DNA of 64,000 bases from Erinaceus europaeus (GCF_950295315.1 NC_080171.1:31798361-31862360), one strand, 5' to 3'. Counted from the first letter of the stretch, positions 22,190-34,840 are shown. Program-made: numbers and translations. Notes: generated by a model from the letters alone, not told the origin.

Positions 22190-22292
22190 CTTCATGAAGC
22201 TTCCCCCCTGAAGATGGGGACTGAGCCCTTGAACTCTGATTCTTTGCATGGTAATATATCATTCAACTGGGTGCACCACCACTCAGGCTCCC
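22190..22292 (-). repeat. SINE-B fragment, diverged
   Basis: GAAGCTTCCCCCCTGAAGATGG, then CCCTTGAACTCTGATTC and TGCACCACCACTCAGGC, match the head half of antisense SINE-B. Confidence 0.6.
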
Positions 22293-22299
22293 CCAATGT

Positions 22300-22824
22300 T
22301 TTTTTCTTTTTTTTTTCTTTTCATATTTCTGACTCTGTCATGAATCTAACAGCTTTCAAAATTCAGTTAAAGACTTTCTACAAATAAGTAAGTGTAAAAG
22401 GTAAATGTTTAAATAGCAAAACATTCAGTGTACGCAGAAGCCATCATGGCTTTGAAAATATTTTTGCCAATAGGCTTCTGAATTATCTTTATTGTTTATC
22501 ATGTTTTTAAAATTTAATGTAAATGTTATTAGTTATTTAATAATGGTCTGTAAGATTGAAAAAATACAGGGTTTTAGCTTCATACTGCACCTCATCAAAA
22601 TCCTGTCCCCCCCCCAGTTTCTGTAGTTCTTACAAAGTCTTACACAGACTATTTATTTATCTATTTGCAAGTCCATGTGTTTTCATGATCTCTATTCCAC
22701 ATATGAGTGAAACTATCAGGTAGCTGGCTTTCACCTCCTTATTTAACTAAGCACAATCACCTCTAGTTTCATCCCTTTTGTCTCAAAGGATAGAATATCA
22801 TCTCTCTAAATTGAAGAGTAATTC
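22300..22824. other. Unassigned intergenic sequence
   Basis: AT-rich. The part around 22,660-22,800 (CATATGAGTGAAACTATC, TCTCTAGTTTCATCCC) resembles an old L1 3' segment but is too diverged to call. Confidence 0.4.
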
Positions 22825-23128
22825 CCCCCCCCAGGGGGCTTAGTGCCTGTACTAGGAATCCATTGCTCCAGGAGGTCATTTTCCCTATTTTGTTGCTCTT
22901 GTTACTGTTGTTATTGTTGCTATCACTGTTGTTGTCGTTGTTGGATAGGACAGAGAAATCGAGAGTGGAGGGGAAGACAGAGAGGGGGAGAGAAAGATAG
23001 ACACCTGCAGACCTGCTTCACTGTTTATGAAGTGACTGCCTTACAGGTAGGGAGCCAGGGGCTCGAACCAGGATCCTTATGCCAGTCCTTGTGCTTTGTG
23101 CCTTGTGTGCTTAACCTGCTGCACTACT
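22825..23128 (-). repeat. SINE-Ax
   Basis: Antisense long form: GGCTTAGTGCCTGTACTAGG and ATCCATTGCTCCAGGAGG at left, then GTTGTTATTGTTGC and CCAGGGGCTCGAACCAGG. Confidence 0.85.
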
Positions 23129-23139
23129 GCCTGCACCCC

Positions 23140-23272
23140 CCCCACTTTTTTTTTTTTTTTACCAGACCACTGCACAGCTTTGGCTTATGGTGGTGTGGAG
23201 GATTAAACCTGGAACTTTGGAGCCTCAGGCATGAGAATCTCTTTGCATAGCCATTATGCTATCTAGCCCCAC
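23140..23272 (-). repeat. SINE-C
   Basis: Antisense: poly(T), ACCAGACCACTGCACAG, GGATTAAACCTGGAAC and TTTGCATAGCCATTATGC. Confidence 0.8.
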
Positions 23273-23299
23273 CCTTCAGGATGATAATTCTTTATAATA

Positions 23300-23568
23300 T
23301 ATATATTTTGTTTTGTTTTGTTTTTATTTTTTTATTGTTGTAGTTATTATTGTTGTTGTCGTCGTTGTTGGATAGGACAGAGAGAAATGGAGAGAGGAGG
23401 GGAAGACAGAGAAGAGGAGAGAAAGATAGACACCTGCAGACCTGCTTCACCGCCTGTGAAGCGACTCCCCTGCAGGTGGGGAGCCGGGGTTCGAACTGGG
23501 ATCCTTATGCCGGTCCTTGTGCTTTGTGCCACCTGCGCTTAACCCGCTGCGCTACAGCCCGACTCCCC
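23300..23568 (-). repeat. SINE-A
   Basis: Antisense and little diverged: GTTCGAACTGGGATCC and GCGCTTAACCCGCTGCGC are near-consensus. TTTATAATATAT recurs on both sides (23,291 and 23,570). Confidence 0.85.
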
Positions 23569-23574
23569 TTTATA

Positions 23575-23760
23575 ATATATTTTAAAATTTATTTTGGATA
23601 GACAAAAATTGAGAGGGTAGAGGAAGATAGAGAGGGAGGGAGAGAGAGAGAGACGCTTGTAGCACTATTTTTCTGTTCACGAAGCTTTCCCTCCTGTAGT
23701 GGGGACAAAGGGCTTGAACTCAGGTTCTTGCACACTGTAATGTGTGCTTAACCAGGTGCA
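23575..23760 (-). repeat. SINE-B
   Basis: Antisense: TTTTGGATAGACAAAAATTG, a GA run, then TGTAATGTGTGCTTAACCAGG. The extreme head is missing. Confidence 0.75.
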
Positions 23761-23767
23761 TTATATA

Positions 23768-24306
23768 TATATTTTAAATTTCTTTAATGAGGGATTAATG
23801 GTTTAGTCAACAGTAAAATACAATAGTTTGTACATGCATAACATTTCTTTTTTAAAATTATTTTTATTTATTTATAGGACAGAGACCATCAAAATTGAGA
23901 GGGAAGGGAGGGATAGAGAGGGTGAGAGACAGTGAAGCTTTCCTCCTGCAGGTGGGGAATGGGGGCTTGAACCTGGGTCCTTGCACATTGTAACATGTGT
24001 GCTCAACCAGGTGCGCCACCACCTGGCCCCCATGCACAATATTTCCATATAACAATACATCCTGCACTAGGTCCTCCTCTGCCATCATGATCCAGGACCT
24101 GAACCCTCCCTCCACCCCAGTCTTTTACTTTGGTGCAATATACCAGCTCCAGTCCAAGTTCTGTTTAGAGTTTCCCCTTCTGATCTTGTTTTTCAACTTC
24201 TGTCTATGAGTGAGATCATCCCATATTCATCCTTTTGTTTCTGACTATCTCACTTTACATGATATCTTCGAACTCCATCCAAGATGGGGTAAAGAAGGTG
24301 AATTCA
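23768..24306 (-). mobile_element. 5'-truncated L1-B, split by a SINE-B
   Basis: L1-B 3' UTR starts at left (TTCTTTAATGAGGGATTAATG, CAACAGTAAAATACAATAG) and continues after the SINE through CCCAGTCTTTTACTTTGG to ACTCCATCCAAGATGGGG. It is older than the 60.5-kb copy. Confidence 0.8.
23848..24031 (-). repeat. SINE-B inside L1-B
   Basis: Antisense SINE-B. CATGCATAACATTTC before it and CATGCACAATATTTC after it are the diverged target duplication. Confidence 0.8.
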
Positions 24307-24307
24307 C

Positions 24308-24376
24308 CACGAACCTGAGACTTTGAGGCCTCAGGAGTAAGAGTCTCTTTGCATAACCATTATGCTGTCTATCCCT
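24308..24376 (-). repeat. SINE-C fragment
   Basis: GAACCTGAGACTTTGAGGCC and TCTCTTTGCATAACCATTATG match the head half of antisense SINE-C. Confidence 0.65.
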
Positions 24377-24467
24377 GTTCACATTTCTCAGTTTTCCACA
24401 TAACAATTCAACCCCCCTATAGGAATGGAATCATTTACCACTCTCCTCTTTTTCTTTATTACTACTA

Positions 24468-25260
24468 GGATCTTTAAAATTGATTTAATAATGGTCGAAA
24501 AGACCATAGGATAAGAGGGGTACAGTTCCACACAATTCCTACTACCAGAGTTCTGCATCCCCTCCATTGGAAGGTTCCCTATTCTTTATCCCTCTGGAAG
24601 TATGGACCAGAGATCTTTATGGGGTGCAGAAGGTGGGAGTTCTGGCTTCTGTAATTGCTTCTCTGCTGGACATGGGTGTTGACAGTTCAATCCATACCTC
24701 CAGCCTGTTTCTGTATTTCTCTAGTAGCGTAGGGATCTGGAGAGGTGGATTCCAGGACATATTGGTGAGGTCTTCTGCCCAAGGAAGTCAGGTTGGCATC
24801 ATGATAGCATCTGCAACTTGGTGGCTGAAAAAGCATTAAGATGTAAAGCAAAACTTTTTTTTTTTTAATAATCAGGAACCTAAAGATAGGAATAGAGGAG
24901 ATGAAATTTGGGGGTCTCCATTTTGGAAAAAGCTAGTAGGTCTATTTTAGGTATATTCCAAGTGGTCCATGACTTTACTAATTTTTGCCTGAGCCTGGTG
25001 AGCTAAAGGTATTGTCTGTGGAGATGGTGTCAGAGTTGGAAATAGGACTAGAAAGCTGGATTAGGGAAGAGGGTAGCTCCCAAATATGGGAAAAGTGTAT
25101 AAATATTGTTAACTCTAGACCCCATCTATTTGATCTGGGGCCCATATTCAGCACAGGAGCCTGTGTAACCTCTGCCTCCCTGTCAGTCTGAGCTCACATT
25201 CTATGGTCATAGCTAGAAACATTTGAGGCTGTACTCATTTTAGGACCAATCTTCCTCTGT
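24468..25260 (-). mobile_element. 5'-truncated L1-A 3' UTR, diverged
   Basis: GATAAGAGGGGTACAGTTCC, CTCTGGAAGTATGGACC, GGCTTCTGTAATTGCTTC and GACATGGGTGTTGACAG align with the L1-A 3' UTR. The right boundary is uncertain. Confidence 0.75.
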
Positions 25261-25331
25261 GGCAGAGTATGTTGACCCAACCTCCCATTAGACAGTGGGG
25301 CAATTTCTACCACTGTTGTTTCATTTAGGTT

Positions 25332-25659
25332 TTTTTTTTTTTGCTTCCAGGGTTATTGCTGGGGCTTGGTGCCTGCACCCCAAATCCACTGCTCTTGGAG
25401 ACTATTTTTTGCCTTTTGTTGCCCCAAATCATTGTTGTGGTTATTATTATTATTGTTGTTATTATTGCTGTCGTTGCTGTTGGATAGGATAGAGAGAAAT
25501 GGAGAGAGGAGGGGAAGACAGAGAGAGGGAGAGAAAGATAGACACCGGCAGACCTGCCTCACCACTTGTGAAGCAACCCCCCTGCAGGTGGGGATCCTTA
25601 TGCTGGTCTTTGCGCTTCGCTCCAAGTGCACTTAACCCACTGTGCTACCGCCTGACCCC
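25332..25659 (-). repeat. SINE-Ax
   Basis: Antisense: poly(T) then GGTTATTGCTGGGGCTTGG; in the head, a deletion removes the B-box region. Confidence 0.85.
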
Positions 25660-25661
25660 CT

Positions 25662-25865
25662 CATTTATTTTTTATCCTTATTTATTGGGTAGACAGCCAG
25701 AAATCAAGAGGGGAGGTGGAGGTAGAGGGGGAGAGAGAAAGAGAGACACCTGTAGCACTACTTCACCACTTGTGAAGCTTTCCCCCGGAAGTGGGGACAG
25801 GACTTGAACCTGTTTCTTGTGCACTGTAACATGTGCACTCAACCTTGTGTGCCACCACCTGGCCT
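25662..25865 (-). repeat. SINE-B
   Basis: Antisense, abutting the previous SINE: TTATTGGGTAGACAGCCAG to GTGTGCCACCACCTGGCC. Confidence 0.8.
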
Positions 25866-25968
25866 GGGATAGTTCAATCTTTGGCATTAATGAGGACCTA
25901 GGATCAAACTTCCAGTCACTATATGGGAGCACCTACACAGAGAAGAAGCTTTAAGAATGGTGGAGCAG

Positions 25969-26345
25969 GAGGTCGGGCGGTAGTGCAGTGGGTTAAGCGC
26001 ACGTGGCTTAAAGCACAAGGACCAGTGTAAGGATCCCAGTTCGAGCCCCCAGCTCCCCACCTGCAGGGGAGTCGTTTCACAGGTGGTGAAGCAGGTCTGC
26101 AGGTGTCAATCTTTCTCTCCCTTTGACTGTCTTCCCCTCCTCTCTCCATTTCTCTCTGTCCTATCCAACAATGACAACATCAACAACAACAATAACTACA
26201 ACAATAATAAAAAAAAACAAGGGCAACAAAAGGGAAAATAAATAAATATAAAAAATTAAAAAAAAACACCAAAAACATTCCACCAAGAGTGGTGGACTCA
26301 TGTAAATACAAAGCCCTAGTGAAAACTCTGGTGGCGAACACAAGT
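25969..26345 (+). repeat. SINE-A with diverged Ax-like end
   Basis: Sense, with near-consensus head GGTCGGGCGGTAGTGCAGTG. After the AT-rich tail, GAGTGGTGGACTCATG and ACTCTGGTGGCGAAC look like a diverged long-form extension. Confidence 0.85.
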
Positions 26346-26565
26346 TGGAAAAATAAATAAAAAGATCTCCTCTCCAGACCCACAGGATTGATCAGCAGAT
26401 GGGCCAAGAATGAAAGTCACATATGCCCAGTCCCTTCACACCACCCTCCCTGTGATGCTCTGTCTGCATATGCACAGACCCAGGGTAAGAGCACACCAGT
26501 TAGTGCACATACTGCTATCTAAGAATAACCAAACCACTAACTGTGTATAAAAAATTTATTTATAG

Positions 26566-26830
26566 GGATTCAGGCAGTAGCACAGCAGGTTAAGCGCACG
26601 TGGCGCAAAGCGCAAAGACCGGCATAAGGATCCTGGTTGGAGCTCCCAGGTTCCCCACCTGTAGGAGTCCTTCACAAGTGGTGAGGCAGGTCTGCAGGTG
26701 TCTATCTTTCTCTCCCCCTCTGTCTTCCTTTCCTCTCTCCATTTCTTTTTCCTATCCAACAATGACGACATCAGTAACTACAATAATAAGAAAACAAGGG
26801 CAACAAAAGGGAATAAATAAATATTTTAAA
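26566..26830 (+). repeat. SINE-A
   Basis: Sense. AAAAAATTTATTTA at left (about 26,549) and AAAAAATTATTTA at right (about 26,831) flank it. Confidence 0.85.
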
Positions 26831-26843
26831 AAATTATTTATGG

Positions 26844-27030
26844 AGGAGGCAGGCAGTAGAGCACCTGGTAGTGAGCACATGTTACCATGTATTAGGACCT
26901 GGGTTCAAGCTCTGTCCCTACCTGTGAGTTTCATGAGGGATCAAACAGTGCTGCAGGTGTCTCTCCTTCTCTCTCCTCCTTCTCTCTCGACTTCTGTTTC
27001 TATTTAAACAAACAAATAAACCAATGAATA
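26844..27030 (+). repeat. SINE-B
   Basis: Sense: GAGCACCTGGTAGTGAGC, ACCTGGGTTCAAGC and an AAACAAACAAATAAACC tail. Confidence 0.8.
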
Positions 27031-27039
27031 AAATATTAA

Positions 27040-27175
27040 TATTTATTTATTTTGAAAGAGAGAGACCGAGACCAGAGTTTTATCCAGTTATATGCACCCT
27101 GGTGGGTGTGTGGTTGGGGATTGAACCCTAGGCTTCGCCGCATGTCTGGAACACACCTCCCCAGCTGTTAGCCAG
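27040..27175 (-). repeat. Diverged tRNA-related SINE
   Basis: A GAAAGAGAGAGACCGAGACC stretch followed by GGGGATTGAACCCTAGGC, like the antisense B-box region of SINE-C. Family assignment is weak. Confidence 0.4.
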
Positions 27176-28124
27176 ACACTGTTAAATAAAATCTACTGTC
27201 CCCCTCTTTTGACAATTGTCACAGTCTGCATGCTGAGAGGGAGCCAGTGGTTCTTAGCTCTCAGCGCTGGGAGGCGGCGTGGGAGGGAGAAGCCAGTGAG
27301 CAAAACAGGCTCCACCCAGCCTCTGCCAAGTCCCCTGGGCGTGCTGGAGCTTTTACAGCCCTGGGTGTGCACCAGGTGAGGGGGCAGGGCTGGGCGAGGG
27401 GCTCCGGAGCGTTCAGCTGCGGTAGCTGCTCATAGCTGGGCAGGTCTTGCTTGGAAGAACGACAATAACCACCTGTTCCGCTCAGGGCAGGGCCGCAGGG
27501 TGGGAAGCCTTCCTGCCACAGGCCTAGAGGTACTGGGCCCCTCGTCCAGCCTCTCTGTCCACCTGCCACTTGGCTACTCCTGGGGCCTGCAGGCTCGCCA
27601 CACAGAGCCACCTCAGGCGGTGGTCAGTGACTTCCAGAGTTCCAGCACCCAAAGACTGGTTTAAAAGGGGTCTGGGCACTTCTGGAAGGCTAGACTCTGG
27701 GGCTGGGGTGTGTGTGTGTGGGCTGGAGGTAGCAGGAGCCCCTCTAAGGCGGAGGAGGAGCGGGGTGGGGTCCCTCTTGTTGGGGCAGAGGATGCTCCCC
27801 AAGATACCGCTGAGGCTTTGAATTTCTCAGAGGCGGGGTGGAGGTGGGGGGGCGGTGGCCTCCCTGTGACTGTTACCCACAACCAAAGGGTTGAGGGATC
27901 CCCACGAGGGAGAGCGACAGCTGCTTGCAGCATATTCCTGCAACTGCCAGGGGCTGGCCCAAGGTCCGATATCCTCTCCCCGCAGTGTGTCCCCCACACC
28001 AGGCAACCCCAGCTTGCAGCCGGGTCCCCAGGGCCCTGCTTGGAGCCCCATTGTGGGTGTGGGGGCGCTGAGGGGAAGAGAGAGAGCGCGGCCTGAGAGG
28101 TTGGAGGCGGCCCGGTCGGACTGA

Positions 28125-29108
<984 letters not shown>

Positions 29109-29440
29109 TAGTTTTGAGTGCTCTGCGTGGGGCGCTGGCGAAGTTGACCGGGCGTGAGAGGGGCTGGGCACCTCCAGGCTCCAGCCGGGAGAGGCGAATG
29201 GGGCGCGCTGCGTGGAGCTGGAGCTCCCTGCAAAGTAACCGTGTGCTGGTGTGCTTGCTGGATAAGGGCGGTGGAGTCGGCAGCTGGGGCATCCTGTTGG
29301 ATCTGGCTCCTTTTGGAATATTGTTGTGGATATTTGTTCTCGCCCAAGTTGGAGAAGGCTAGAATTGTTTGCTGAAGACTGCTTTGCTGGGGTTCCTGAA
29401 TACCTCTGGGCTTTTAAGAGGTCCTGTGTGAACAGCCAGG

Positions 29441-29441
<1 letters not shown>

Positions 29442-29478
<37 letters not shown>
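29442..29478 (+). repeat. (TG)n microsatellite
   Basis: About 18 uninterrupted TG units on the + strand, at the downstream edge of the CpG island. Confidence 0.95.
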
Positions 29479-29479
<1 letters not shown>

Positions 29480-29480
<1 letters not shown>

Positions 29481-30505
29481 TCAGGTGCAACGATGTGCAT
29501 GTACACTTCGTGTGCGTGTATATGTAAGCAGGTGTGTGCCCTCTTCGTGACTCGTTTCGCGTGACCCGTTCCCAGTGCACTATCTGGAAAAAGGTTGCGT
29601 CAGGACTCCACACTATTATTCATGACTTGTAAATGTATTTACTAACTTCTTTCTAGGATTTCCTCTTCTTCCTACTCGAATCTTCAGGCTGAGCTGTTTT
29701 CAAAATAAAAAATCATCCTCCTAGATTCTGGTGGGAGGTGGATGGGGCTGGCACCTCCTAGGGTGGGAATCCATCGCTGGGTTGTGTTCACCAAAAATGA
29801 AGGAGGGAAAGGTCTTTGCCATTGTTGTCCATTGTCTTCTTCCTTTTTTTTGGAGGGGGGGTAGGGGGGTGAGGGAAAGGGCCACGTGGAGAGAGGCAAC
29901 TAATTTGTAAGTTGGCAGCAGGGTAAGTCTCAAAACAGGAATAGCATGCCTTGAGATCTCCCAGGAAAGCAGGCTTTCACAGAATTTTGCTGGAGGATCT
30001 TGAATTTCATTCTGAGCTGAGCAACCATACCAAACTTAATAATAAAAGGATTAGTAGGGCAGGCCACTTTCCTGATGCATCAGGAGTTACACAGAAACAT
30101 TCTGCATATAGCTTCCTGTGATCCAGACAGAATTGTTTGTGTACTTGGCTTTCTGTCCTAGGTGGACGTATAGGTCCTTAACCTATGTTGGATATGTTGC
30201 TGGGGGGTGGGGCACGGCTTCATGGAGTGGCTGTTTTCGGTGCCCTAATCTTCTTTCTACACTGCTCTATCCTAGTCGGAGTTGATACTATGGGTCTTTC
30301 TCAGTTAGGGACTTAGTTTTCCTTACAACTGATAAGTAGTTCCCAACGGACACATATATGTTGTCTGGTATTCTGGAGAAGACTAAACTGCTGCTTGCTT
30401 AATAAGAGTTTCAAAAGCTGGAGTTATTTATGGTCCACCTATGTCAAAGAGGTTAAAATGTTATGTTCCAAGTGCTGATTTTGGCTTGGCTTAAAACAAA
30501 AGAAA
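29480..30505 (+). other. Unique intronic sequence
   Basis: About 1 kb downstream of the CpG island, free of the young repeats that fill most of the window. No exon or RNA gene is visible. Regulatory function is possible but unsupported. Confidence 0.5.
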
Positions 30506-30509
30506 TCCA

Positions 30510-30605
30510 GGTGTTGGGTGGGGGAAATAGCTCAACTGATAGAGCACAGAACTGGATGACTGAGGCCCCCTGATTCAACCCCCTGTATTATGTTGTAGGT
30601 AGGTT
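30510..30605 (+). repeat. SINE-E (tRNA-like)
   Basis: GGAAATAGCTCAACTGATAG followed by AGCACAGAACTGG resembles a tRNA 5' half with A box. GATTCAACCCCC serves as B box. Confidence 0.5.
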
Positions 30606-30639
30606 CTCTCTTCAGTTCATATGAAATTAACTTTTTTTA

Positions 30640-30925
30640 AAAAAATATATATTTATTTTCCCTTTTGTTGCCCTTGTTTTTTTTTATTGTTGTTGTAGTT
30701 ATTATTGTTGCTGTTATTGATGTCGTCATTGTTGGACAGGACAGAGAAATGGAGAGAGGAGGGGAAGACAGAGGGGGGAGAGAAAGACCTCTGCAGACCT
30801 GCTTCACTGCTTGTGAAGCAACTCCCCTACAGGTGGGGAGCCGGGGGCTTGAACCGGGATCCTTCTGCTGGTCCTTAGGCTTTGCGCCACATGCGCTTAA
30901 CCCGCTGCTCTACTGTCCAACCCTC
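30640..30925 (-). repeat. SINE-A
   Basis: Antisense: TTTATTTTCCCTTTTGTTGCC at left, GGGGCTTGAACCGGGATCC and GCGCTTAACCCGCTGCTC at right. Confidence 0.85.
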
Positions 30926-31222
30926 CCTTTTTTTTTTTTTTTTTTGCTTCCAGAGTTATCACTAGGGTTTGGTGCCTGCACTACAAATCCAATGCTCCTG
31001 GCGGCCAATTTTTTCCTTTTTTTTTTTTTTTAATTGGATAGGATAGAGAGAAATTGAGATGGGAGGGGAAGATAGAGAGGGGAGAGAAAAGACCTGCAGA
31101 CCTGCTTTATCTTGTGAAGTGACCACCCTTCAGATGGAGAGCCAGGGGCTGGAACCGGGATCCTCATGCGGTCCTGTATTTCACACTGTGCGTTCAACCT
31201 GGTTTGCCACCACCCAACCCCC
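30926..31222 (-). repeat. SINE-Ax
   Basis: A second antisense copy immediately adjoining: poly(T), GAGTTATCACTAGGGTTTGG, then a short body and CCACCACCCAACCCCC. Confidence 0.8.
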
Positions 31223-31600
31223 AGATGAACAACTTTCACTCTGGATACAAGGTAAGAAATTTCTTTAGAATGAGAACAAGATGGTTTCTTGTAAATAAAA
31301 AAGCCTTTTGGAGTTATCAGCACAATCTCTGGGTGATCCATCTGTCCTGTCCTGTTTTCCTTGCTTTTCCCCTTCAGTCTCAGGGCTTACAAAGTTGAAG
31401 GACTGGGCAGACTATCACTCTGTCTCACCTTCCTTCCCTCTGTACCTTACACAATATTTGTTTTGAAATGTGAGAGTGTTTAAATATTCTTTTTCCCTTA
31501 AATGATTTTTGGCAAACCAAAGTCTTAAGCAAACCCTCTAATGACACAGACTCAGTAGCCTACCAGCTAGCCCATAGATGCTAAAAATCTCTTCCTGCCC
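31223..31600 (+). other. Unassigned intronic sequence
   Basis: About 380 bp with no recognised repeat or exon. Confidence 0.5.
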
Positions 31601-31603
31601 CCC

Positions 31604-31817
31604 TTTTAAAAAATAATTTATATTTATTTATTTATTGGATATAGACAGCCAGAAATTGAAATGGAAGAGGTGAGATAGAGAGTGAGAGAAACACTGGCAG
31701 CCCTGCTTTACCACTTGCAAAGCTTTCCCTCTTCGGGTAGGGACTGGAAGCTTGAACCTGGGTCCTTGCATGTTGTAATGTGCGCTCTACCAGGTGTGCC
31801 ACCCTCAAGCTCCCCAC
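31604..31817 (-). repeat. SINE-B
   Basis: Antisense: TTATTTATTTATTGGATATAG to GTGTGCCACCCTCAAGCTCC. Confidence 0.8.
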
Positions 31818-32029
31818 TCCCTCTCCAGGATCTAGGGTGCTGTCTTATCACTTCACTCACATGTGGGTATTTAGATAGAGTGGGAAAGGAATTCCTAGTG
31901 GATGGGAAGCAAAAGGCACCTCTAGGGCACTGTACAGAGGCCTGGAGAAAGGGAAAGAATTGCTTAGTGCAGATGTGATGTGTTCCATCAAAGCCAGGGA
32001 CTGGGGATGGGGAGGGGGTTGAGAGGGCC

Positions 32030-32190
32030 TGAGTGGGTGGTGGTGGTGGTTTCATACCTTGTTGAGTGCACACATTAACATACATAAGGACATGGGTTCT
32101 TGCATTACAGTGAAGTGTTCTCCAATGTGGTGGGGGCTGGGCTTGAATCTGGGTCAAGGAATGATTAGGTGGGCACATTATACAGGTGCA
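32030..32190 (+). repeat. Mixed old SINE-B/SINE-D fragments
   Basis: TTGTTGAGTGCACACATTAAC resembles a SINE-B head on the + strand. CAATGTGGTGGGGGCTGGGC TTGAATCTGGGT resembles antisense SINE-D. Both are partial. Confidence 0.4.
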
Positions 32191-32244
32191 CAATTTTTGG
32201 CATTGATGTTTAATAGATATCTATCCTAGTGTTCAGTACATAGC

Positions 32245-32248
<4 letters not shown>

Positions 32249-32279
<31 letters not shown>
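32249..32279. repeat. (TA)n microsatellite
   Basis: About 15 TA units at the tail end of the adjacent antisense SINE-A. Confidence 0.9.
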
Positions 32280-32282
<3 letters not shown>

Positions 32283-32557
32283 TGTCTTCAGCATTATCAC
32301 TGGGGTTCAGTGCCTGTACTATGAATCTGCTGTTCCTGGTGGCCATTTTTCCCCCTGTTTTATTGGATAGAACAGAGAGAAATTGAGAGTGAAAGGGAGA
32401 TAAAGAGGAGGAGAGAAAGACCTGCACACCTGCTTCACCACTTGTGAAGTGACCCTCCTGCAAGTGGGAAGCTGGGGGCTTGAACCGGAATCCTTGTGTA
32501 GGTCCCTGCGGTTCATACTATGTGCACTTAACCCAGTGCACCACCGCCCAATCCCCC
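32280..32557 (-). repeat. SINE-Ax
   Basis: Antisense: CATTATCACTGGGGTTCAG, a shortened spacer, GGCTTGAACCGGAATCC and CACCGCCCAATCCCC. Confidence 0.8.
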
Positions 32558-32742
32558 CATCAATAATTTTTTTTATAGATCTAGATGGAGTAATTTCCTT
32601 TCTAGGCTACTAAGTTTATTAGGGTAAACACACTTGATTTGTTGCTATTCCACCAAGGAGTCTCTGATAGCAGTCACTTGACATATAGTATATACTGAGT
32701 AAACTTATGTTGAATGAAGGAGTACTAGCTGGCCCAATCTTT

Positions 32743-32957
32743 TAATTTTACTTTCTAATTTTTTTTATTATCTTTATTGGATAGAGACAGCCAGCAATAG
32801 AGAAGGAAGGGGGAAATAGAGAGGAAGAGAGACACCTGCAGCCCTTCTTCACCATTCATGAAGCTTTTCCCCAGCAGGTGGGACCAGGGACTTGAACCTG
32901 GGTCCTTGTGCATTGTAGCATGTGCGCTCAGCCTGATGCACCACAACCCAACCCCTT
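32743..32957 (-). repeat. SINE-B with 12-bp target duplication
   Basis: Antisense. GGCCCAATCTTT flanks it at 32,731-32,742 and 32,958-32,969. Confidence 0.85.
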
Positions 32958-33185
32958 GGCCCAATCTTTAACCTAGCTTGTTGTCTTCAAATATAAAGGT
33001 AGCATGAAAACATTAGATTGAGAATCAGGAGATGTGTGGTTTAATCTTGTTGCCACTCAGCTGGGTGAGGCGGAGGGAATCATTTGACAGTATATCTTGT
33101 TTTATGATGTAAGGGCTTTGGGTGGCACCAGTTTGGAAAGTCACTGGTTTAATGATTACTCAGCCCAACTACATGTGAGTAAGGC

Positions 33186-34315
33186 TGTTGTGACCCCAAC
33201 AGGAGTTTGGGACTATTAGCATACAAACTGGCATTATGCTATTCCACTGCAGAATACTGTGCCCCAGTATGGTTCCGTAGCCCCCATGTCCACTTGGTCG
33301 ATTCCAAATTATATTCCTCCATGAGGATAATTTCTGGAACCATCCATTCCACCCCGGTTCCATGGCTGCCAGTTCTTAGCAACATCGCCCCGCCAGATAT
33401 TCGTCGGGATGCGGCATCATCTAAGTTCATTTCCCACGTCTACGCTCGACCGGACCTGCCAATATCGGCGGATATCTTCGCCCACCCTGTCCAACGCTTG
33501 ATGTCTCGTCACCCAATCTGGTCCCCTACGCCTACACTGAACTTCTCTGTTCCAGACTCTTGGAAACAGACTTGGCAGTCAGCTGAGGTAAAGAACAAAC
33601 ACCTCATCACAGACCCCTGCAAGCGTCAACCCGGCTTTGACCTAGCACGTTATGATTGGGCCCTCCTCAATCGCTATCGAACAGGCCATGGCCCGTGCGC
33701 GGCTATGTTCCACCGCTGGGGAGCCAGAGACGACCCGAACTGCCCCTGCGGCTACAGACAGACTATGACCCACATAGTCAACGACTGCCACCTCTCCAGA
33801 TTCAAAGGAGGTCTTGAAACTTTACATCAGGCTCAACCTGACGCTGTTGACTGGCTACGGAAGAAGGGCAAACGCTAGAAGAAGAAGAAGAAGCATACAA
33901 AAGACGTCACCCTGAGGAGGTGCTTCAGAGAAGGGAAGGGATAAAAGCATGGGGCTTTGAGCACATTGTGCTCTTTGGCTGCGGTTTCTTCTCCTGGTGA
34001 GAGGCATCTTGGCGGAGGTGCTCCAGGTATCCCACCATGGCTACTTCTCCTAGGAACTGAACATGTGTGACTCTGCTAGCCGGTAAACTTTTAGACCCCT
34101 CTACAGCCATGAACAACCTTTACCAGAGCTGATAATTGTTTATCTTATGGGACTAAACTTCTGATAACTATACTCAGACCTTATGGACCTAGTATACTCT
34201 TAACCCTTGATGATAAGTGCTTAATTTGCCTTTTGCCTGTTTCACCCTAATAAACCTTGTATTGTTTAAACCAGTTCCCAGCTCCCCGCTGCGAATCCTT
34301 TTACGTGCTGCAGCA
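33186..34315 (+). mobile_element. Candidate LTR, split by Vingi copy A
   Basis: The two sides of Vingi A read as one sequence with TGTTGTGACCCC at left, an ATAAAAG TATA-like box near 33,942 and CCCTAATAAACC near 34,247. That layout resembles an LTR (promoter, then poly(A) signal). Without the Vingi it would be about 460 bp or more. I found no target duplication, so both ends are provisional. Confidence 0.4.
33228..33891 (+). mobile_element. Vingi LINE copy A, 5' truncated
   Basis: The 3' 660 bp of the element. It is open from the left junction to a TAG at 33,876-33,878 and encodes the conserved C-terminal domain, with YSTAEYCAPVWFRSPH, MRIISGTIHSTPVPWLPVLS and CPCGYRQTMTHIVNDCHLSR. The stop is followed only by AAG repeats. 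The 10-bp duplication AGCATACAAA lies at 33,218-33,227 and 33,892-33,901. It shares TATCGAACAGG with copy B, where C and D carry a stop. Confidence 0.85.
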
Positions 34316-34429
34316 GCCCCCATTCCCAACCCCTTAAGTTAAATAACAACATAAGACATTGCTGTTGACAGAGTGATTGTATACATTAATTATCTCATGT
34401 AGTTTTCAGGACTATATATATTTCATTAC

Positions 34430-34478
34430 TGTTATATTTTCTTTTTGGATAGAAATAAATTGAAAGGAAGGGGCAGAT

Positions 34479-34524
<46 letters not shown>

Positions 34525-34655
34525 ATCCACCTGCAGCACTGCTTCACTACACTCATGGAGCTTCTCCCTCTGCAGGTGGGGACCAGGGACTTGAACCTGG
34601 GTCCTTGAGCATTGTAACATGTGCTTTCTACCATGTTCACCATTGTCTGACCTAA
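34430..34655 (-). repeat. SINE-B containing an (AC)n expansion
   Basis: Antisense SINE-B whose purine-rich part has become a 20-unit AC microsatellite (34,480-34,519). GGGACTTGAACCTGGGTCC follows. Confidence 0.8.
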
Positions 34656-34699
34656 CTATATTTTATTATCTTCCTTTTGTTGGTGTTACCATGTCACTG

Positions 34700-34840
34700 A
34701 GTGTTAGCTCAGCCTTACAGATTTGGAAAATGAGGTACAGAGAGATGAGGCAGAGCTTGAATCAACTGGCAAATGAGTGCGCGGTTAAGACCCTGGTTAT
34801 CGGAACCAGAACTCTTTCTTCTCAGTAGCACTCCACTTTG
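34700..34840 (-). repeat. MIR
   Basis: ACAGATTTGGAAAATGAGG, ACAGAGAGATGAGGCAG and AGAACTCTTTCTTC match the antisense MIR pattern of a tRNA-derived ancient mammalian SINE. Confidence 0.6.
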